Shown one piece after another: positions 25,679-34,266 of a stretch of DNA of 41,516 nt. Position 1 is the stretch's first letter, and each line of letters begins with the position of its first letter. The position numbers and the translations under genes are program-made. The notes beneath the pieces are model-generated. The model was not told the DNA's origin, searched no databases, and saw nothing but the letters and a program-made list of their open reading frames with translations. The stretch is from NCBI GenBank assembly GCA_020832515.1, contig JAFIEN010000002.1:1-41516 (forward strand), given 5' to 3'. The DNA is from Rubellimicrobium sp. Lineage in GTDB: Bacteria; Pseudomonadota; Alphaproteobacteria; Rhodobacterales; Rhodobacteraceae.

Positions 25679-27205
25679 ATGACATCCAAGACCCTTGCCC
25701 TGTCTCCCGACACCCGCCTGACGAAACTGGCGGGGACGCTTTTGCTGGGCAGCGCGCTGACGCTGATGCTGGTGTTGCCCGGCTGGTCGCAGGACGATGC
25801 CGCCGCCACGCCGGATGGCGCGGCCCTGACCCTTGACGAGCCGGTCCTGACCCCGGATTCGATGCGTCCCATGACCTTTGCCGATCTGGCTGAACGGATC
25901 AGCCCGGCGGTCGTGAACATCACCACGTCGACCGTGGTGTCCAGCCGGACAGGGCCACAGGGCATCATCCCCGAAGGTTCGCCCTTCGAGGATTTCTTCG
26001 ACCGTCTTCCGGGCCAGAACAACTCGCCGCGCAGGTCGTCAGCGCTGGGTTCGGGCTTCGTCATCAGCGATGACGGCTTTGTGGTGACCAACAACCACGT
26101 GATCGAAGGCGCCGACGAGATCGAGATCGAGTTCTTCTCGGGCGAACGTCTTCGCGCCGAGGTCGTGGGCACCGATCCCAACACCGATATCGCGCTGCTG
26201 CGCGTCGAGGCCGAGGGCCTTCCCTTCGTTGAATTCGGTGACAGCAACGGTGACGGCGCACGGGTGGGTGACTGGGTCATGGCCATGGGCAACCCGCTGG
26301 GCCAGGGCTTTTCCGTCAGTGCGGGCATCATTTCGGCCCGCAACCGGGCACTGTCCGGCACGTTCGACGACTACATCCAGACCGATGCCGCGATCAACAG
26401 GGGCAACTCAGGCGGGCCGCTCTTCAACATGAATGGCGAGGTGATCGGCGTGAACACCGCGATTCTGTCGCCGACCGGCGGGTCGATCGGGATCGGCTTT
26501 GCGATGTCATCCCAGGTGGTCAAGACGGTCGTGGCCCAGCTGAAGGAATTCGGCGAAACCCGGCGTGGTTGGCTTGGCGTGCGCATCCAGGATGTGACGG
26601 CCGACATGGTGGACGCGATCCCCGGGCTTGAATCCGCCGCCGGCGCCATGGTGACCGATGTTCCTGAAGGGCCTGCAATGGACGCCGGAATGCTGGCCGG
26701 CGACGTGATCCTCAGCTTCAACGGCAATCCCATCCGGGACACGCGCGAACTGGTCAATCTGGTGGGCAATTCCGGTGTCGGTCAGGCCGTCCCGGTCGAG
26801 GTGCTGCGCAATGGCGATGTCACGGTGATCGAGGTCGTCCTTGGCCGCCGCGAAGAGGCCGAGGGTCTGCTTCCTGCACCGTCCGAGCCGATGGCCGAAC
26901 CTGAAACCGCCGAGATGCTGGGACTGACCCTGTCCGAGATCACGCCGGACCTGATCGAAGAGCTGGGCCTGCCCGAGGGCATGTCCGGGCTGGTCGTGAT
27001 GGATGTCGACGCCATGTCGGATGCCGCTGCCAAGGGCATTGCAGTGGGCGATGTGATCACCGAAGCCGGTCAGCAGGCGGTCATGTCGGTCGCCGACTTC
27101 GAAGACCGCCTGACCGAGGCGCGGGATGCGGGCCGTCGTTCGATCCTGCTGCTGGTTCGCCGCGGTGGCGATCCGCGCTTCGTGGCCGTCACCATCGACG
27201 ACTGA
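25679..27205 (+). CDS. Do/DegP-family periplasmic serine protease
   Basis: A 508-residue HtrA protease. A signal sequence (hydrophobic about 19-37, cleavage near WSQ) leads to the trypsin-like domain with the triad H140 (TNNHVIEG), D170 (NTDIALLRV) and S244 (GNSGGPLF). Two PDZ domains follow, at about 285-380 and 405-505. Expected role: degradation and chaperoning of misfolded envelope proteins. It is 158 bases after the DUF2065 gene. A TTGACA at 25571 has no good -10 partner, so the promoter is unresolved. Confidence 0.94.
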   Translation: MTSKTLALSPDTRLTKLAGTLLLGSALTLMLVLPGWSQDDAAATPDGAALTLDEPVLTPDSMRPMTFADLAERISPAVVNITTSTVVSSRTGPQGIIPEGSPFEDFFDRLPGQNNSPRRSSALGSGFVISDDGFVVTNNHVIEGADEIEIEFFSGERLRAEVVGTDPNTDIALLRVEAEGLPFVEFGDSNGDGARVGDWVMAMGNPLGQGFSVSAGIISARNRALSGTFDDYIQTDAAINRGNSGGPLFNMNGEVIGVNTAILSPTGGSIGIGFAMSSQVVKTVVAQLKEFGETRRGWLGVRIQDVTADMVDAIPGLESAAGAMVTDVPEGPAMDAGMLAGDVILSFNGNPIRDTRELVNLVGNSGVGQAVPVEVLRNGDVTVIEVVLGRREEAEGLLPAPSEPMAEPETAEMLGLTLSEITPDLIEELGLPEGMSGLVVMDVDAMSDAAAKGIAVGDVITEAGQQAVMSVADFEDRLTEARDAGRRSILLLVRRGGDPRFVAVTIDD

Positions 27206-27231
27206 CACGGGGGAACGGCACGGCACATGAT

Positions 27232-27276
27232 CAAGGGCCGTGGGTCTGCCGCTTCTGCCGGCGCCTGCGGCCCTTG
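27232..27276 (+). terminator. Possible terminator after the DegP gene
   Basis: CAAGGGCCG (27232-27240) pairs with CGGCCCTTG (27268-27276) around a 27-base loop, with TCTGTTT following. The long loop makes this only a moderate candidate. Confidence 0.4.
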
Positions 27277-27320
27277 TCTGTTTCCGGATGTGGCCCTCGG
27301 CCAAGCGTTCCGCAGGGTCG

Positions 27321-27851
27321 TCAAAGTGCGTCGATCTCGTCCGGCGACAGGCGCACAAGACCCAGACGCCGCGCCGCCTGGATCGACAGAAGGGGGCTGT
27401 CTGGTCCGTCGCGGCGCTGAAAATCCTGCACGGCGCGGCCGGTCGCGACATCCATCACCCCGTTGACAGGCCCTTCATAGAAGCCCCGGACAGCCAGCGC
27501 CCGCTGGAGCGATTCGACGAAGGCGGGGGTATAGGCCGGCGGGCAGATCGTCTCGAAATCCACCTCCTCGCGTTCCCGGACGATCTGCTGGCGCGTCACG
27601 GTGCGGAACACGGCCGGGGAAAGCTGACTGCCGTCCGGTGCGAAGGTGGCGGGACGTTCGATCTCTTGCGCGGTCACCGTCTCGATCACCGCGGGCTGGA
27701 CATCGCGGCCAAAGCAACGGCCCTCCGCGTCGGTCTCGATCGCGGCACCCAGAAAGGCGGGCGGATTCGACGCGGGCACCGGGACCGTCCCGCAGCCCGC
27801 GCCGAACACCAGAACGACGAAGACGGAAAGGTGCAGGCGACTCAAGGTCAA
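27321..27851 (-). CDS. Peptidoglycan-binding lipoprotein
   Basis: A 176-residue protein with a lipoprotein signal (hydrophobic stretch, then GAGC with the lipidated cysteine at 20) and a C-terminal peptidoglycan-binding domain (VESLQRALAVRGFYEGPVNG, TGRAVQDFQRR). It is likely anchored in a membrane and touching the cell wall. No in-frame ATG exists before an upstream stop, so translation must use a TTG at 27851 or 27845; neither has a clear ribosome-binding site. It is convergent with the DegP gene. Confidence 0.8.
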   Translation of the reverse strand: MTLSRLHLSVFVVLVFGAGCGTVPVPASNPPAFLGAAIETDAEGRCFGRDVQPAVIETVTAQEIERPATFAPDGSQLSPAVFRTVTRQQIVREREEVDFETICPPAYTPAFVESLQRALAVRGFYEGPVNGVMDVATGRAVQDFQRRDGPDSPLLSIQAARRLGLVRLSPDEIDAL

Positions 27852-28016
27852 GATGGCGCTGCCATGTCGGTGGACGATGCGGCCAATCTAGCCCAAGGGG
27901 TGGCCCGGCGAAAGCCGGTCGGCCCGCCGCGGCCCCCGATTGTCGCGCCTCTCCCACACTGCGCGGACCCTTCGCGCGATTGAGACTGGCGGGCTGGGGG
28001 ACAAGGGCCTAAGTAG

Positions 28017-28373
<357 letters not shown>

Positions 28374-28449
28374 GCATACAGCCTTCCGGCAGGGCCGGCA
28401 CGGCGTCTCAAGCGGTCCGATACGTCCGCCGAACCGATCGGCGCCGGCC

Positions 28450-29496
28450 TTACCGACTGGCGCCGCTCTCTCCCTCGATGGCCTGGCGCACCCTCTCCTG
28501 AAAGTAATGCACGCCCTTTTCGTGGCGCGACGACAGAGGGCCGGGCGAATAGACACCAGCGGCATAATTCGCATGGGTGTCGATACAGACCTGATAATCC
28601 TCGCGCACGACGGCCAGGTTGTCCTCGATCGTCTTTGCCCGCGCGGCCGCCCGGGCGTCCGATGTATCGGCGAAATGGAAGTGATAGACCTGCTCCGTCC
28701 GGTCCACGCCCAAAGGGTTGATGCGCGACGTGTTCATCCCGCCCTCGAACAGCGACAGCGTCCAGTTCGGCCACATCCACAGCCATTTGCCTCGATAGAA
28801 GAGGCCGGCCTTCGGCGGCGCGGTCATGCGCACGAAACCGCGATGCGCCGTCGTCTCGAAGGCTTCGAAGTCGATCGCGGCGAAAAAGGCCGGATGCGTG
28901 CCGGGGATGTGGTAACCCTCGACGAAATTGTCGGCATAGACCTTCCAGTTCGCGTCGAATTGCACCCGCGCGGTATCGGTCGCAACATAGCTTTCCAAGG
29001 GTTCCTCGGCGAGTTCGGCGACCAGATCGCCCAACTGGTCGGTCAGGCTTTCCACCGGATCGACCGCAGCGAACAGAAGCCCGCGCCAGATCTCGACCGT
29101 GACCGGCTCCAGCGGCCAGTCCTCGGGAACGATGGCCGGGTCGGTGCCGAACCAGGGCGCCTGCACAAGCCGCCCCGTATCGGAATAGGCCCAGTGGTGA
29201 TATGGGCAACGCAAGAGGCTGCAATTCCCCTGGCCCTCGGGCAGAAGTCGCGCGCCCCGGTGGCGGCAGACGTTGCGAAACCCGCGCAGCACGCCGTCGC
29301 GGCCCCGGATCGCGATCAGCCCCATCCCCGCGACATCGACAGACAGATACTGCCCCGTCTCGGCCACCGCACTGGCCGGCCCCAGATACTGCCACGCCCG
29401 CCAGAAGATCGCCTGCCGTTCGCGCTGATGGGCCTCGGCCGAAACATAAAGCGCGGGGTCCAGGTTAAGCGGGTGGCTCTGGCGCTGGTCGTCCAT
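28450..29496 (-). CDS. Rieske ring-hydroxylating oxygenase, alpha subunit
   Basis: A 348-residue oxygenase. The N-terminal Rieske 2Fe-2S centre has C77, H79, C97 and H100 (CRH...CPYH). The catalytic domain has the mononuclear iron facial triad H196, H201 and a candidate D300 (GYHIPGTH; VRED). Such enzymes oxidise aromatic rings or N-methyl groups of quaternary amines; the substrate cannot be told here. No beta subunit or reductase is adjacent. The ATG at 29496 has better spacing from GAGGG than the in-frame ATG at 29505. Confidence 0.88.
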   Translation of the reverse strand: MDDQRQSHPLNLDPALYVSAEAHQRERQAIFWRAWQYLGPASAVAETGQYLSVDVAGMGLIAIRGRDGVLRGFRNVCRHRGARLLPEGQGNCSLLRCPYHHWAYSDTGRLVQAPWFGTDPAIVPEDWPLEPVTVEIWRGLLFAAVDPVESLTDQLGDLVAELAEEPLESYVATDTARVQFDANWKVYADNFVEGYHIPGTHPAFFAAIDFEAFETTAHRGFVRMTAPPKAGLFYRGKWLWMWPNWTLSLFEGGMNTSRINPLGVDRTEQVYHFHFADTSDARAAARAKTIEDNLAVVREDYQVCIDTHANYAAGVYSPGPLSSRHEKGVHYFQERVRQAIEGESGASR

Positions 29497-29660
29497 GTCG
29501 GTCATGCCCTCGCGTGGTGGATGCCCCGGCAGGGTTGCGCAATCCAGGGGCAGGATCAAGACCGGTCGGGTCACGATCGCTTCGCCCCGACCGCATGTCG
29601 GCCATCCCGATGCCGAAGGCCGGAACGATCCCCCACCACCCTGCGGCCCCTGCTGTCTGC

Positions 29661-29723
29661 CCTTTCGCTTTGGTCGAAATACTCCGGGGGGAGGGCCGAA
29701 GGCCCCGGGGGGCAGCGCCCCCC
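29661..29723 (+). repeat. Dispersed intergenic repeat, copy B
   Basis: The head is CCTTTCGCTTTGGTCGAAAT, followed by ACTCCGGGGGGAGGGCC and a GGGGGGCAGCGCCCCCC foldback. It is nearly identical to copy C at 36081. It lies between petR and the Rieske oxygenase start, inside a 259-base gap that otherwise shows nothing. Confidence 0.85.
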
Positions 29724-29764
29724 GCCCCGTCCCGGGTCGCACCGCGCAAGCCCCGCGGCACCAC

Positions 29765-30460
29765 TCAGTCCGGCGCCAGCATGTAGCCCTCGCCGCGGAC
29801 CGTCTGAAGATAGCGCGGCTGGCGCGGGTCGGATTCGATCTTTCGCCGCAGCCGGGTGATCTGCACATCCACCGCGCGCTCCTGCGCCTGCCCGCCGCCC
29901 CGGCCCAGCTCCTCGACCAGACGGGTCCGGGTGAAGGCCTCGCCCGGACGGCCGGCGAAGATCCGCATCAGATGGCTCTCGGTCGCCGTCAGCCGCACCA
30001 GCGCATCGCCCTGCCACATCTCGCCCCGCTCGATATCGTAGCGCACGGGGCCAAGATGCAGGACCTTGGGCACCACGACCGTTGGTTCGGCCGGGGGGGC
30101 GCGGCGCAGGATCGCGTTGATCCGCAGCAGCAACTCGCGCGGCTCGAAGGGTTTGGGCAGGTAGTCATCCGCCCCGGCCTCAAGTCCGGCGATCCTGTCC
30201 TGCGCCTCGCCCCGGGCTGTCAGCAGCAGGATCGGCACCGAGGTCTTGCCCCGCAAGTCGCGGCAGAGCGAGATCCCGTCCTCGCCCGGCATCATCACAT
30301 CGACGATCAGCAGATCGAACTCCAGCCCGGCAAGAAGCCTGCGCGCATGCGCGGCATCGCGCCCGGTCGTCACCAGAAAGCCTGCGCGCGCAAGAAACTT
30401 CTGAAGCAGGGTCCGGATGCGCTCGTCGTCATCGACGACCAGTAGATGTGGGGCCTCCAT
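29765..30460 (-). CDS. petR: OmpR-family response regulator PetR
   Basis: A 231-residue two-component regulator. The receiver domain has acidic D10/D11, phosphoacceptor D54 (LLIVDVMMP) and K103 (YLPKPFEP). The C-terminal winged helix spans about 135-231. Together with the MarR-type gene four bases upstream and the divergent ilvE, it matches the petP-petR pair of Rhodobacter, where PetR is needed for respiratory and photosynthetic growth. No histidine kinase gene is nearby and the cytochrome bc1 genes are not in the window. The ATG at 30460 gives the usual length. Confidence 0.88.
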   Translation of the reverse strand: MEAPHLLVVDDDERIRTLLQKFLARAGFLVTTGRDAAHARRLLAGLEFDLLIVDVMMPGEDGISLCRDLRGKTSVPILLLTARGEAQDRIAGLEAGADDYLPKPFEPRELLLRINAILRRAPPAEPTVVVPKVLHLGPVRYDIERGEMWQGDALVRLTATESHLMRIFAGRPGEAFTRTRLVEELGRGGGQAQERAVDVQITRLRRKIESDPRQPRYLQTVRGEGYMLAPD

Positions 30461-30464
30461 TCCG

Positions 30465-30974
30465 TCAGCGCCCCTTTCCGTCGCGCAGTCCCTCGTACTG
30501 GCGGCGGATATCGTCATCCATCATCGCCTCGAGCACCTTGCGAAAGCCCGCCACCGCCTCGGACCCGGCAGCCCGATATGCCGCCCGCATCCTGTCGCGC
30601 TGGGCATCCGAAAGCGACCGTTCAAGCGCCTCGCCAGCGGACGTCAGGAACAGGTGCCGCTCGCGCTTGTCCACCCGGCCCACTTCCGAGCGGACAAGGC
30701 CGTCTTCCATCAGGCTGCGCAGCACCCGGTTGAGCGACTGCTTGGTGACGCCCAGGATCGACAACAGGTTGTTGACCGTGGTGCCCGGGCTACGGTTGAC
30801 GAAATGCAGCGCACGGTGATGCGCGCGGCCATAGCCCTTTTCATGCAGGATCCGGTCGGGATCGGCCGTGAAGCCGCGATAGGCAAAGAACATTGCCTCG
30901 ATCCCCTTGCGAAGTTGTTCGTCGGTCAGGAAAAGAAGCGCCTCGCCGCTTTGCGATGCTGGTCCGTCGGCCAT
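30465..30974 (-). CDS. petP: MarR-family regulator PetP
   Basis: A 169-residue winged-helix regulator (recognition region TVNNLLSILGVTKQSLNRVL, then the wing VDKRERHLFLT). It precedes petR with a four-base gap, and context identifies it as PetP. The ATG at 30974 follows GGGAGG. A palindrome in its own promoter suggests autoregulation. Confidence 0.88.
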   Translation of the reverse strand: MADGPASQSGEALLFLTDEQLRKGIEAMFFAYRGFTADPDRILHEKGYGRAHHRALHFVNRSPGTTVNNLLSILGVTKQSLNRVLRSLMEDGLVRSEVGRVDKRERHLFLTSAGEALERSLSDAQRDRMRAAYRAAGSEAVAGFRKVLEAMMDDDIRRQYEGLRDGKGR

Positions 30975-30998
30975 GATCGGGATCCTCCCCTCGGGACG

Positions 30999-31027
30999 AC
31001 AATATGTCAGCCTTGTTGACATTCCAA
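30999..31027 (-). promoter_or_regulatory. petP promoter with operator in the spacer
   Basis: On the minus strand, TTGGAA (31022-31027) and TATTGT (30999-31004) are separated by exactly 17 bases. Those 17 bases are the inverted repeat TGTCAACAAGGCTGACA, a MarR-like operator. A bound dimer would cover the space between -35 and -10. Confidence 0.65.
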
Positions 31028-31044
31028 GACTCAACTGCTAGCGA
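31016..31044 (+). promoter_or_regulatory. Possible ilvE promoter overlapping the operator
   Basis: TTGACA (31016-31021) is followed after 17 bases by TAGCGA (31039-31044), a weak -10. The -35 overlaps the right half of the palindrome at 31004-31022, so one regulator could affect both directions. Confidence 0.4.
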
Positions 31045-31067
31045 ACCCTCGATTTCGCGCAACATTG

Positions 31068-31082
31068 TGTCCAAAGCTGACA
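31068..31082. promoter_or_regulatory. Second TGTC-N7-GACA site
   Basis: TGTCCAAAGCTGACA has the same half-sites as the operator at 31004-31022 and lies 38 bases before the ilvE ATG. It may be a second, weaker site for the same regulator. Confidence 0.4.
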
Positions 31083-31119
31083 TTTCCGCGAAACGAATGC
31101 AAATCCGGAGGAGGATTCC

Positions 31120-31989
31120 ATGGCAGGCGCTTACGATGATCGGGACGGCAAGATCTGGATGGACGGGGCGCTGGTGGAATGGCGCGATGCCAAGGTCCAT
31201 ATTCTGACCCATGCCATGCATTATGCGTCAAGCGTGTTCGAGGGCGAACGTTGCTACAATGGCCGCATCTTCAAGTCGCGCGAACATTCCGAGCGTCTGC
31301 ATTTCTCGGCCAGCTGCCTCGATTTCGAGATCCCCTATTCGGTCGATGAACTCGAGGCCGGGAAAGCCGCGGTCCTGGCGGCCAACGGCCTGACCGACGC
31401 CTATGTCCGCGCCATCGCATGGCGCGGCGCGGGCGAGGATATGGGTGTGTCCGCCCGCCGCAATCCGGTGCGCACGGCCATCGCCGTCTGGGGCTGGGGC
31501 AATTACTATGGCGATGCCAAGACCAAGGGCGCCAAGCTCGACATTGCCCGCTGGAAACGCCCCTCGCCCGAGACGATCCCGCATCAGGCCAAGGCAGCGG
31601 GCCTTTACATGATCTGCACCATGTCCAAGCACGAGGCCGAGGCCAAGGGCTGTTCCGACGCGATGATGTTCGACTATCGCGGCTATATCGCCGAGGCGAC
31701 GGGGGCCAACATCTTCTTCGTCAAGGATGGCGAGGTGCATACGCCCAAGCCGGACTGCTTCCTCAACGGTATCACCCGGCAGACGGTCGTGGGCATGCTG
31801 CGCGACATGCAGATCAAGGTCCACGAACGTCACATCATGCCGGATGAGCTTGAAAGCTTCGAACAGTGCTGGCTGACCGGCACCGCCGCCGAGGTGACGC
31901 CGGTGGGCCAGATCGGCGACTACAATTTTGAGGTGGGCAAGCTGACACTTGACGTGGCCGAAGCCTATGAAAGGCTGGTCCGGGCCTGA
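31120..31989 (+). CDS. ilvE: Branched-chain amino acid aminotransferase
   Basis: A 289-residue class-IV PLP aminotransferase that interconverts leucine, isoleucine and valine with their keto acids. Family markers include HYASSVFEGERCY, the EATGANIFFVKDG segment and the C-terminal GTAAEVTPVGQIG. The ATG at 31120 follows a strong GGAGGAGG site. It is divergent from petP-petR. Confidence 0.93.
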   Translation: MAGAYDDRDGKIWMDGALVEWRDAKVHILTHAMHYASSVFEGERCYNGRIFKSREHSERLHFSASCLDFEIPYSVDELEAGKAAVLAANGLTDAYVRAIAWRGAGEDMGVSARRNPVRTAIAVWGWGNYYGDAKTKGAKLDIARWKRPSPETIPHQAKAAGLYMICTMSKHEAEAKGCSDAMMFDYRGYIAEATGANIFFVKDGEVHTPKPDCFLNGITRQTVVGMLRDMQIKVHERHIMPDELESFEQCWLTGTAAEVTPVGQIGDYNFEVGKLTLDVAEAYERLVRA

Positions 31990-32054
31990 CCGGACCGGCT
32001 GCGGGTCCGGTCGCCACCGAAGCACAGATCCGGCCCGGCAAGGACGCTTGCCGG
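31988..32054 (+). terminator. Two hairpins after ilvE
   Basis: GACCGGA (31988-31994) pairs with TCCGGTC (32006-32012). Further on, CCGGCAAG (32035-32042) pairs perfectly with CTTGCCGG (32047-32054) around GACG. Neither has a clear T-tract. Confidence 0.45.
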
Positions 32055-32096
32055 ACCGGAAACGGCAAGGACTGACGCGAGTGGGTGCAATCGGCA

Positions 32097-32122
32097 TCGG
32101 GAACGTGCACAATGGTTCCCGA
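32097..32122. promoter_or_regulatory. Operator-like palindrome before the BetI-like gene
   Basis: TCGGGAAC and GTTCCCGA form perfect 8-bp arms around a 10-base spacer, 60 bases before the regulator's ATG. Size and position fit a TetR-family operator. Confidence 0.6.
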
Positions 32123-32182
32123 CACGCGCGCCCGAAACCTGGCCGTGTCGCCAACAGATGCGAACCGAACCGGACCTGAACG

Positions 32183-32887
32183 ATGACCCAACCGCGTGGG
32201 GCAAGTACCCGAAACGACCGCAAGGCCAACGCCGAACGGCGCAGGCGGCAATTGCTGGATGCGGCGCGCCGGTCGATCCTGCGTCATGGGCTGGCCCGCA
32301 CGACGCTTGCGACGGTTGCCGAAGAGGCCGGGCTGTCGCAGGGCATCGCCGTATTCTACTTCAAGTCCAAGGCCGGCCTTCTGACCGAGACGCTGCGCGA
32401 TCTGCATGAAGGCTACCAGGCCCACTGGATCCGCGCCCTCGACGCGGCAGGCCCGTCGCCGCGTGACCGCATCACCGCCCTGATCGACGCCGATTTCGCG
32501 CCCGAGGCCTGCGGGCCCGAGGTCCTGCCGCTCTGGTTCGCCTTCTGGGGCGAGTCGCAGTTTTCAAGCACCTATGCCGAGGTCGATGCCGAATATGATG
32601 TATACAGGCGGGCTGTGCATGCCCGGATCTGGGCCGAACTTCTGCCCCATCGCAGCCCCGAGGCGGTCGTCGAACTTGCCGAATGGGTCGAGATGCTGAT
32701 CGACGGCTACTGGCACCGGCTGCAACTTTCGGCGGGACGGCAGGACACGGCGCATGCCCGTGCCGCGACATGGTCCTGTCTTGTGCGGCTGGTGCCCGAG
32801 TTGGATCACCCCGGCTTTTGCGGACAGGCCAGCGCAGAGATGCGCGACCTGTCCGGCCAGGCCCGCCGATCAAACCCCGTCAAGTAA
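32183..32887 (+). CDS. TetR-family regulator, BetI-like
   Basis: A 234-residue regulator. The N-terminal helix-turn-helix (TLATVAEEAGLSQGIAVFYFKSK) and the LPLWFAFWGESQ ligand-domain segment resemble BetI, the choline-responsive repressor. No choline oxidation genes are adjacent; instead an amine oxidase follows 56 bases downstream, which may be its target. True BetI function is therefore not assured. Confidence 0.87.
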   Translation: MTQPRGASTRNDRKANAERRRRQLLDAARRSILRHGLARTTLATVAEEAGLSQGIAVFYFKSKAGLLTETLRDLHEGYQAHWIRALDAAGPSPRDRITALIDADFAPEACGPEVLPLWFAFWGESQFSSTYAEVDAEYDVYRRAVHARIWAELLPHRSPEAVVELAEWVEMLIDGYWHRLQLSAGRQDTAHARAATWSCLVRLVPELDHPGFCGQASAEMRDLSGQARRSNPVK

Positions 32888-32943
32888 CGGGTGGCGTTTG
32901 ATCGACGTTTTGGTGCAGGTTGACCAAGGGGAGGGACCTGACC

Positions 32944-34266
32944 ATGACTGACGAGGTCGATGTCATCGTGGTGGGGGCCGGGGTCGCCGGCCTGTCCGCC
33001 GCGACGGAACTGGGTCGGCTGGGGCTGACCTGCGCTGTGATCGAGGCGGCTGACCGCATCGGCGGCCGGGCCCACACCCGGGAGATCGCCCCCGGCGTCT
33101 GGTTCGATCTTGGCTGTGCCTGGCTGGTCGATGGCGAGGCCAATCCCTTCACCCGGATCGCCGACAGGCTTGGCATCCCGCTGGTGCGCGACAGGAAGGC
33201 CGATTTCACCCTTGCCCGGCATCGCTTTCACCGCAACGGCGCGGCGCTGTCGCCCGAGGATCGCCGTGCCTGCCTTGCCTATTTCGACGCCTGCGAACGC
33301 GCCATCGCGCAGGCCGCCGATGCCGGCCGCGATATCGCGGTGGCGCAGGTCGTGGACACCGACACCCCCTTCGCGACGCCCTTCAAGGGCTATCTCGGCG
33401 CGGCCTGGGGGCAGGATATCGACCTGATCTCGACCGTCGATTACGCCTCGTCCGAGGGCAGCAACGATTATCGCCTGCTGTCGGGCCTGGGCAATCTGGT
33501 GGCGACCTGGGCAAAAGGCATCGACGTCCGGCTGAATGCGCCTGCGCGCCGGATCGACTGGTCGGGTGGCGGACCGGGCAAGGCGGTCACGGTGGAAACC
33601 CCGCAAGGCACGCTGGCGGGGCGGCACGTGCTGATCACCGTCTCGACCGGCCTGCTGGCGTCGGGCGAGATAAGCTTCACCCCCGATCTGCCCGACTGGA
33701 AGCTGGCCGCCGTCGAGGGGCTTCCGATGGGAACCGAGAACAAGGTCGGCCTGCATTTTGACCGCGATGTCTTTGGCCCCGAGGGGCGGGCCTATTACAC
33801 CTCATGGGCCGATGGCGCGGTCCCGGCCAAGGTCGATGCCGGGGTCGTCGGGCAGGACATGGCCGTCGTCCTGTTCGGCGGGCGCCACGCCGTCGCACTC
33901 GAACAGGAGGGTCCCGCGGCGCTGGGCGCCTTCGCGCTGGATCGCGTGGCCGACATCTTCGGGGCCAACATCCGCCGCCACCTGACCCGCGCCTTCCCCA
34001 CTGCCTGGAGCACCGATCGCTGGACCCTTGGATCATGGTCCTGCGCGGCCCCCGGTCAGGCGCATCAGCGCGCAGCCCTTGCCCGCCCCGTCGACGAGCG
34101 CCTGTTCTTTGCCGGCGAGGCGACAAGTATCGGCGGGCAGGGCACCTGTCATGGTGCCTTCGCCACGGGTGTCCGCGCCGCGCAAGAAATCGCCTCGCTT
34201 CGGCAGGACGGGCGTGACGCGGCCCCCCCGGCGGCCGCCGTGCCAGAGGACGGCCGCCCCGGCTAG
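32944..34266 (+). CDS. FAD-dependent amine oxidase family protein
   Basis: A 440-residue flavoprotein. The N-terminal dinucleotide motif is GAGVAGLSAA, followed by EAADRIGGRAHT. The C-terminal FAD-closing motif is LFFAGEATSIGGQGTCHGAF. This is the monoamine/polyamine oxidase fold; the substrate is not determined. The ATG at 32944 follows GGGAGGG. It probably forms an operon with the BetI-like regulator. Its TAG stop shares the palindrome CTAG with the stop of the convergent lrp-type gene. Confidence 0.9.
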   Translation: MTDEVDVIVVGAGVAGLSAATELGRLGLTCAVIEAADRIGGRAHTREIAPGVWFDLGCAWLVDGEANPFTRIADRLGIPLVRDRKADFTLARHRFHRNGAALSPEDRRACLAYFDACERAIAQAADAGRDIAVAQVVDTDTPFATPFKGYLGAAWGQDIDLISTVDYASSEGSNDYRLLSGLGNLVATWAKGIDVRLNAPARRIDWSGGGPGKAVTVETPQGTLAGRHVLITVSTGLLASGEISFTPDLPDWKLAAVEGLPMGTENKVGLHFDRDVFGPEGRAYYTSWADGAVPAKVDAGVVGQDMAVVLFGGRHAVALEQEGPAALGAFALDRVADIFGANIRRHLTRAFPTAWSTDRWTLGSWSCAAPGQAHQRAALARPVDERLFFAGEATSIGGQGTCHGAFATGVRAAQEIASLRQDGRDAAPPAAAVPEDGRPG

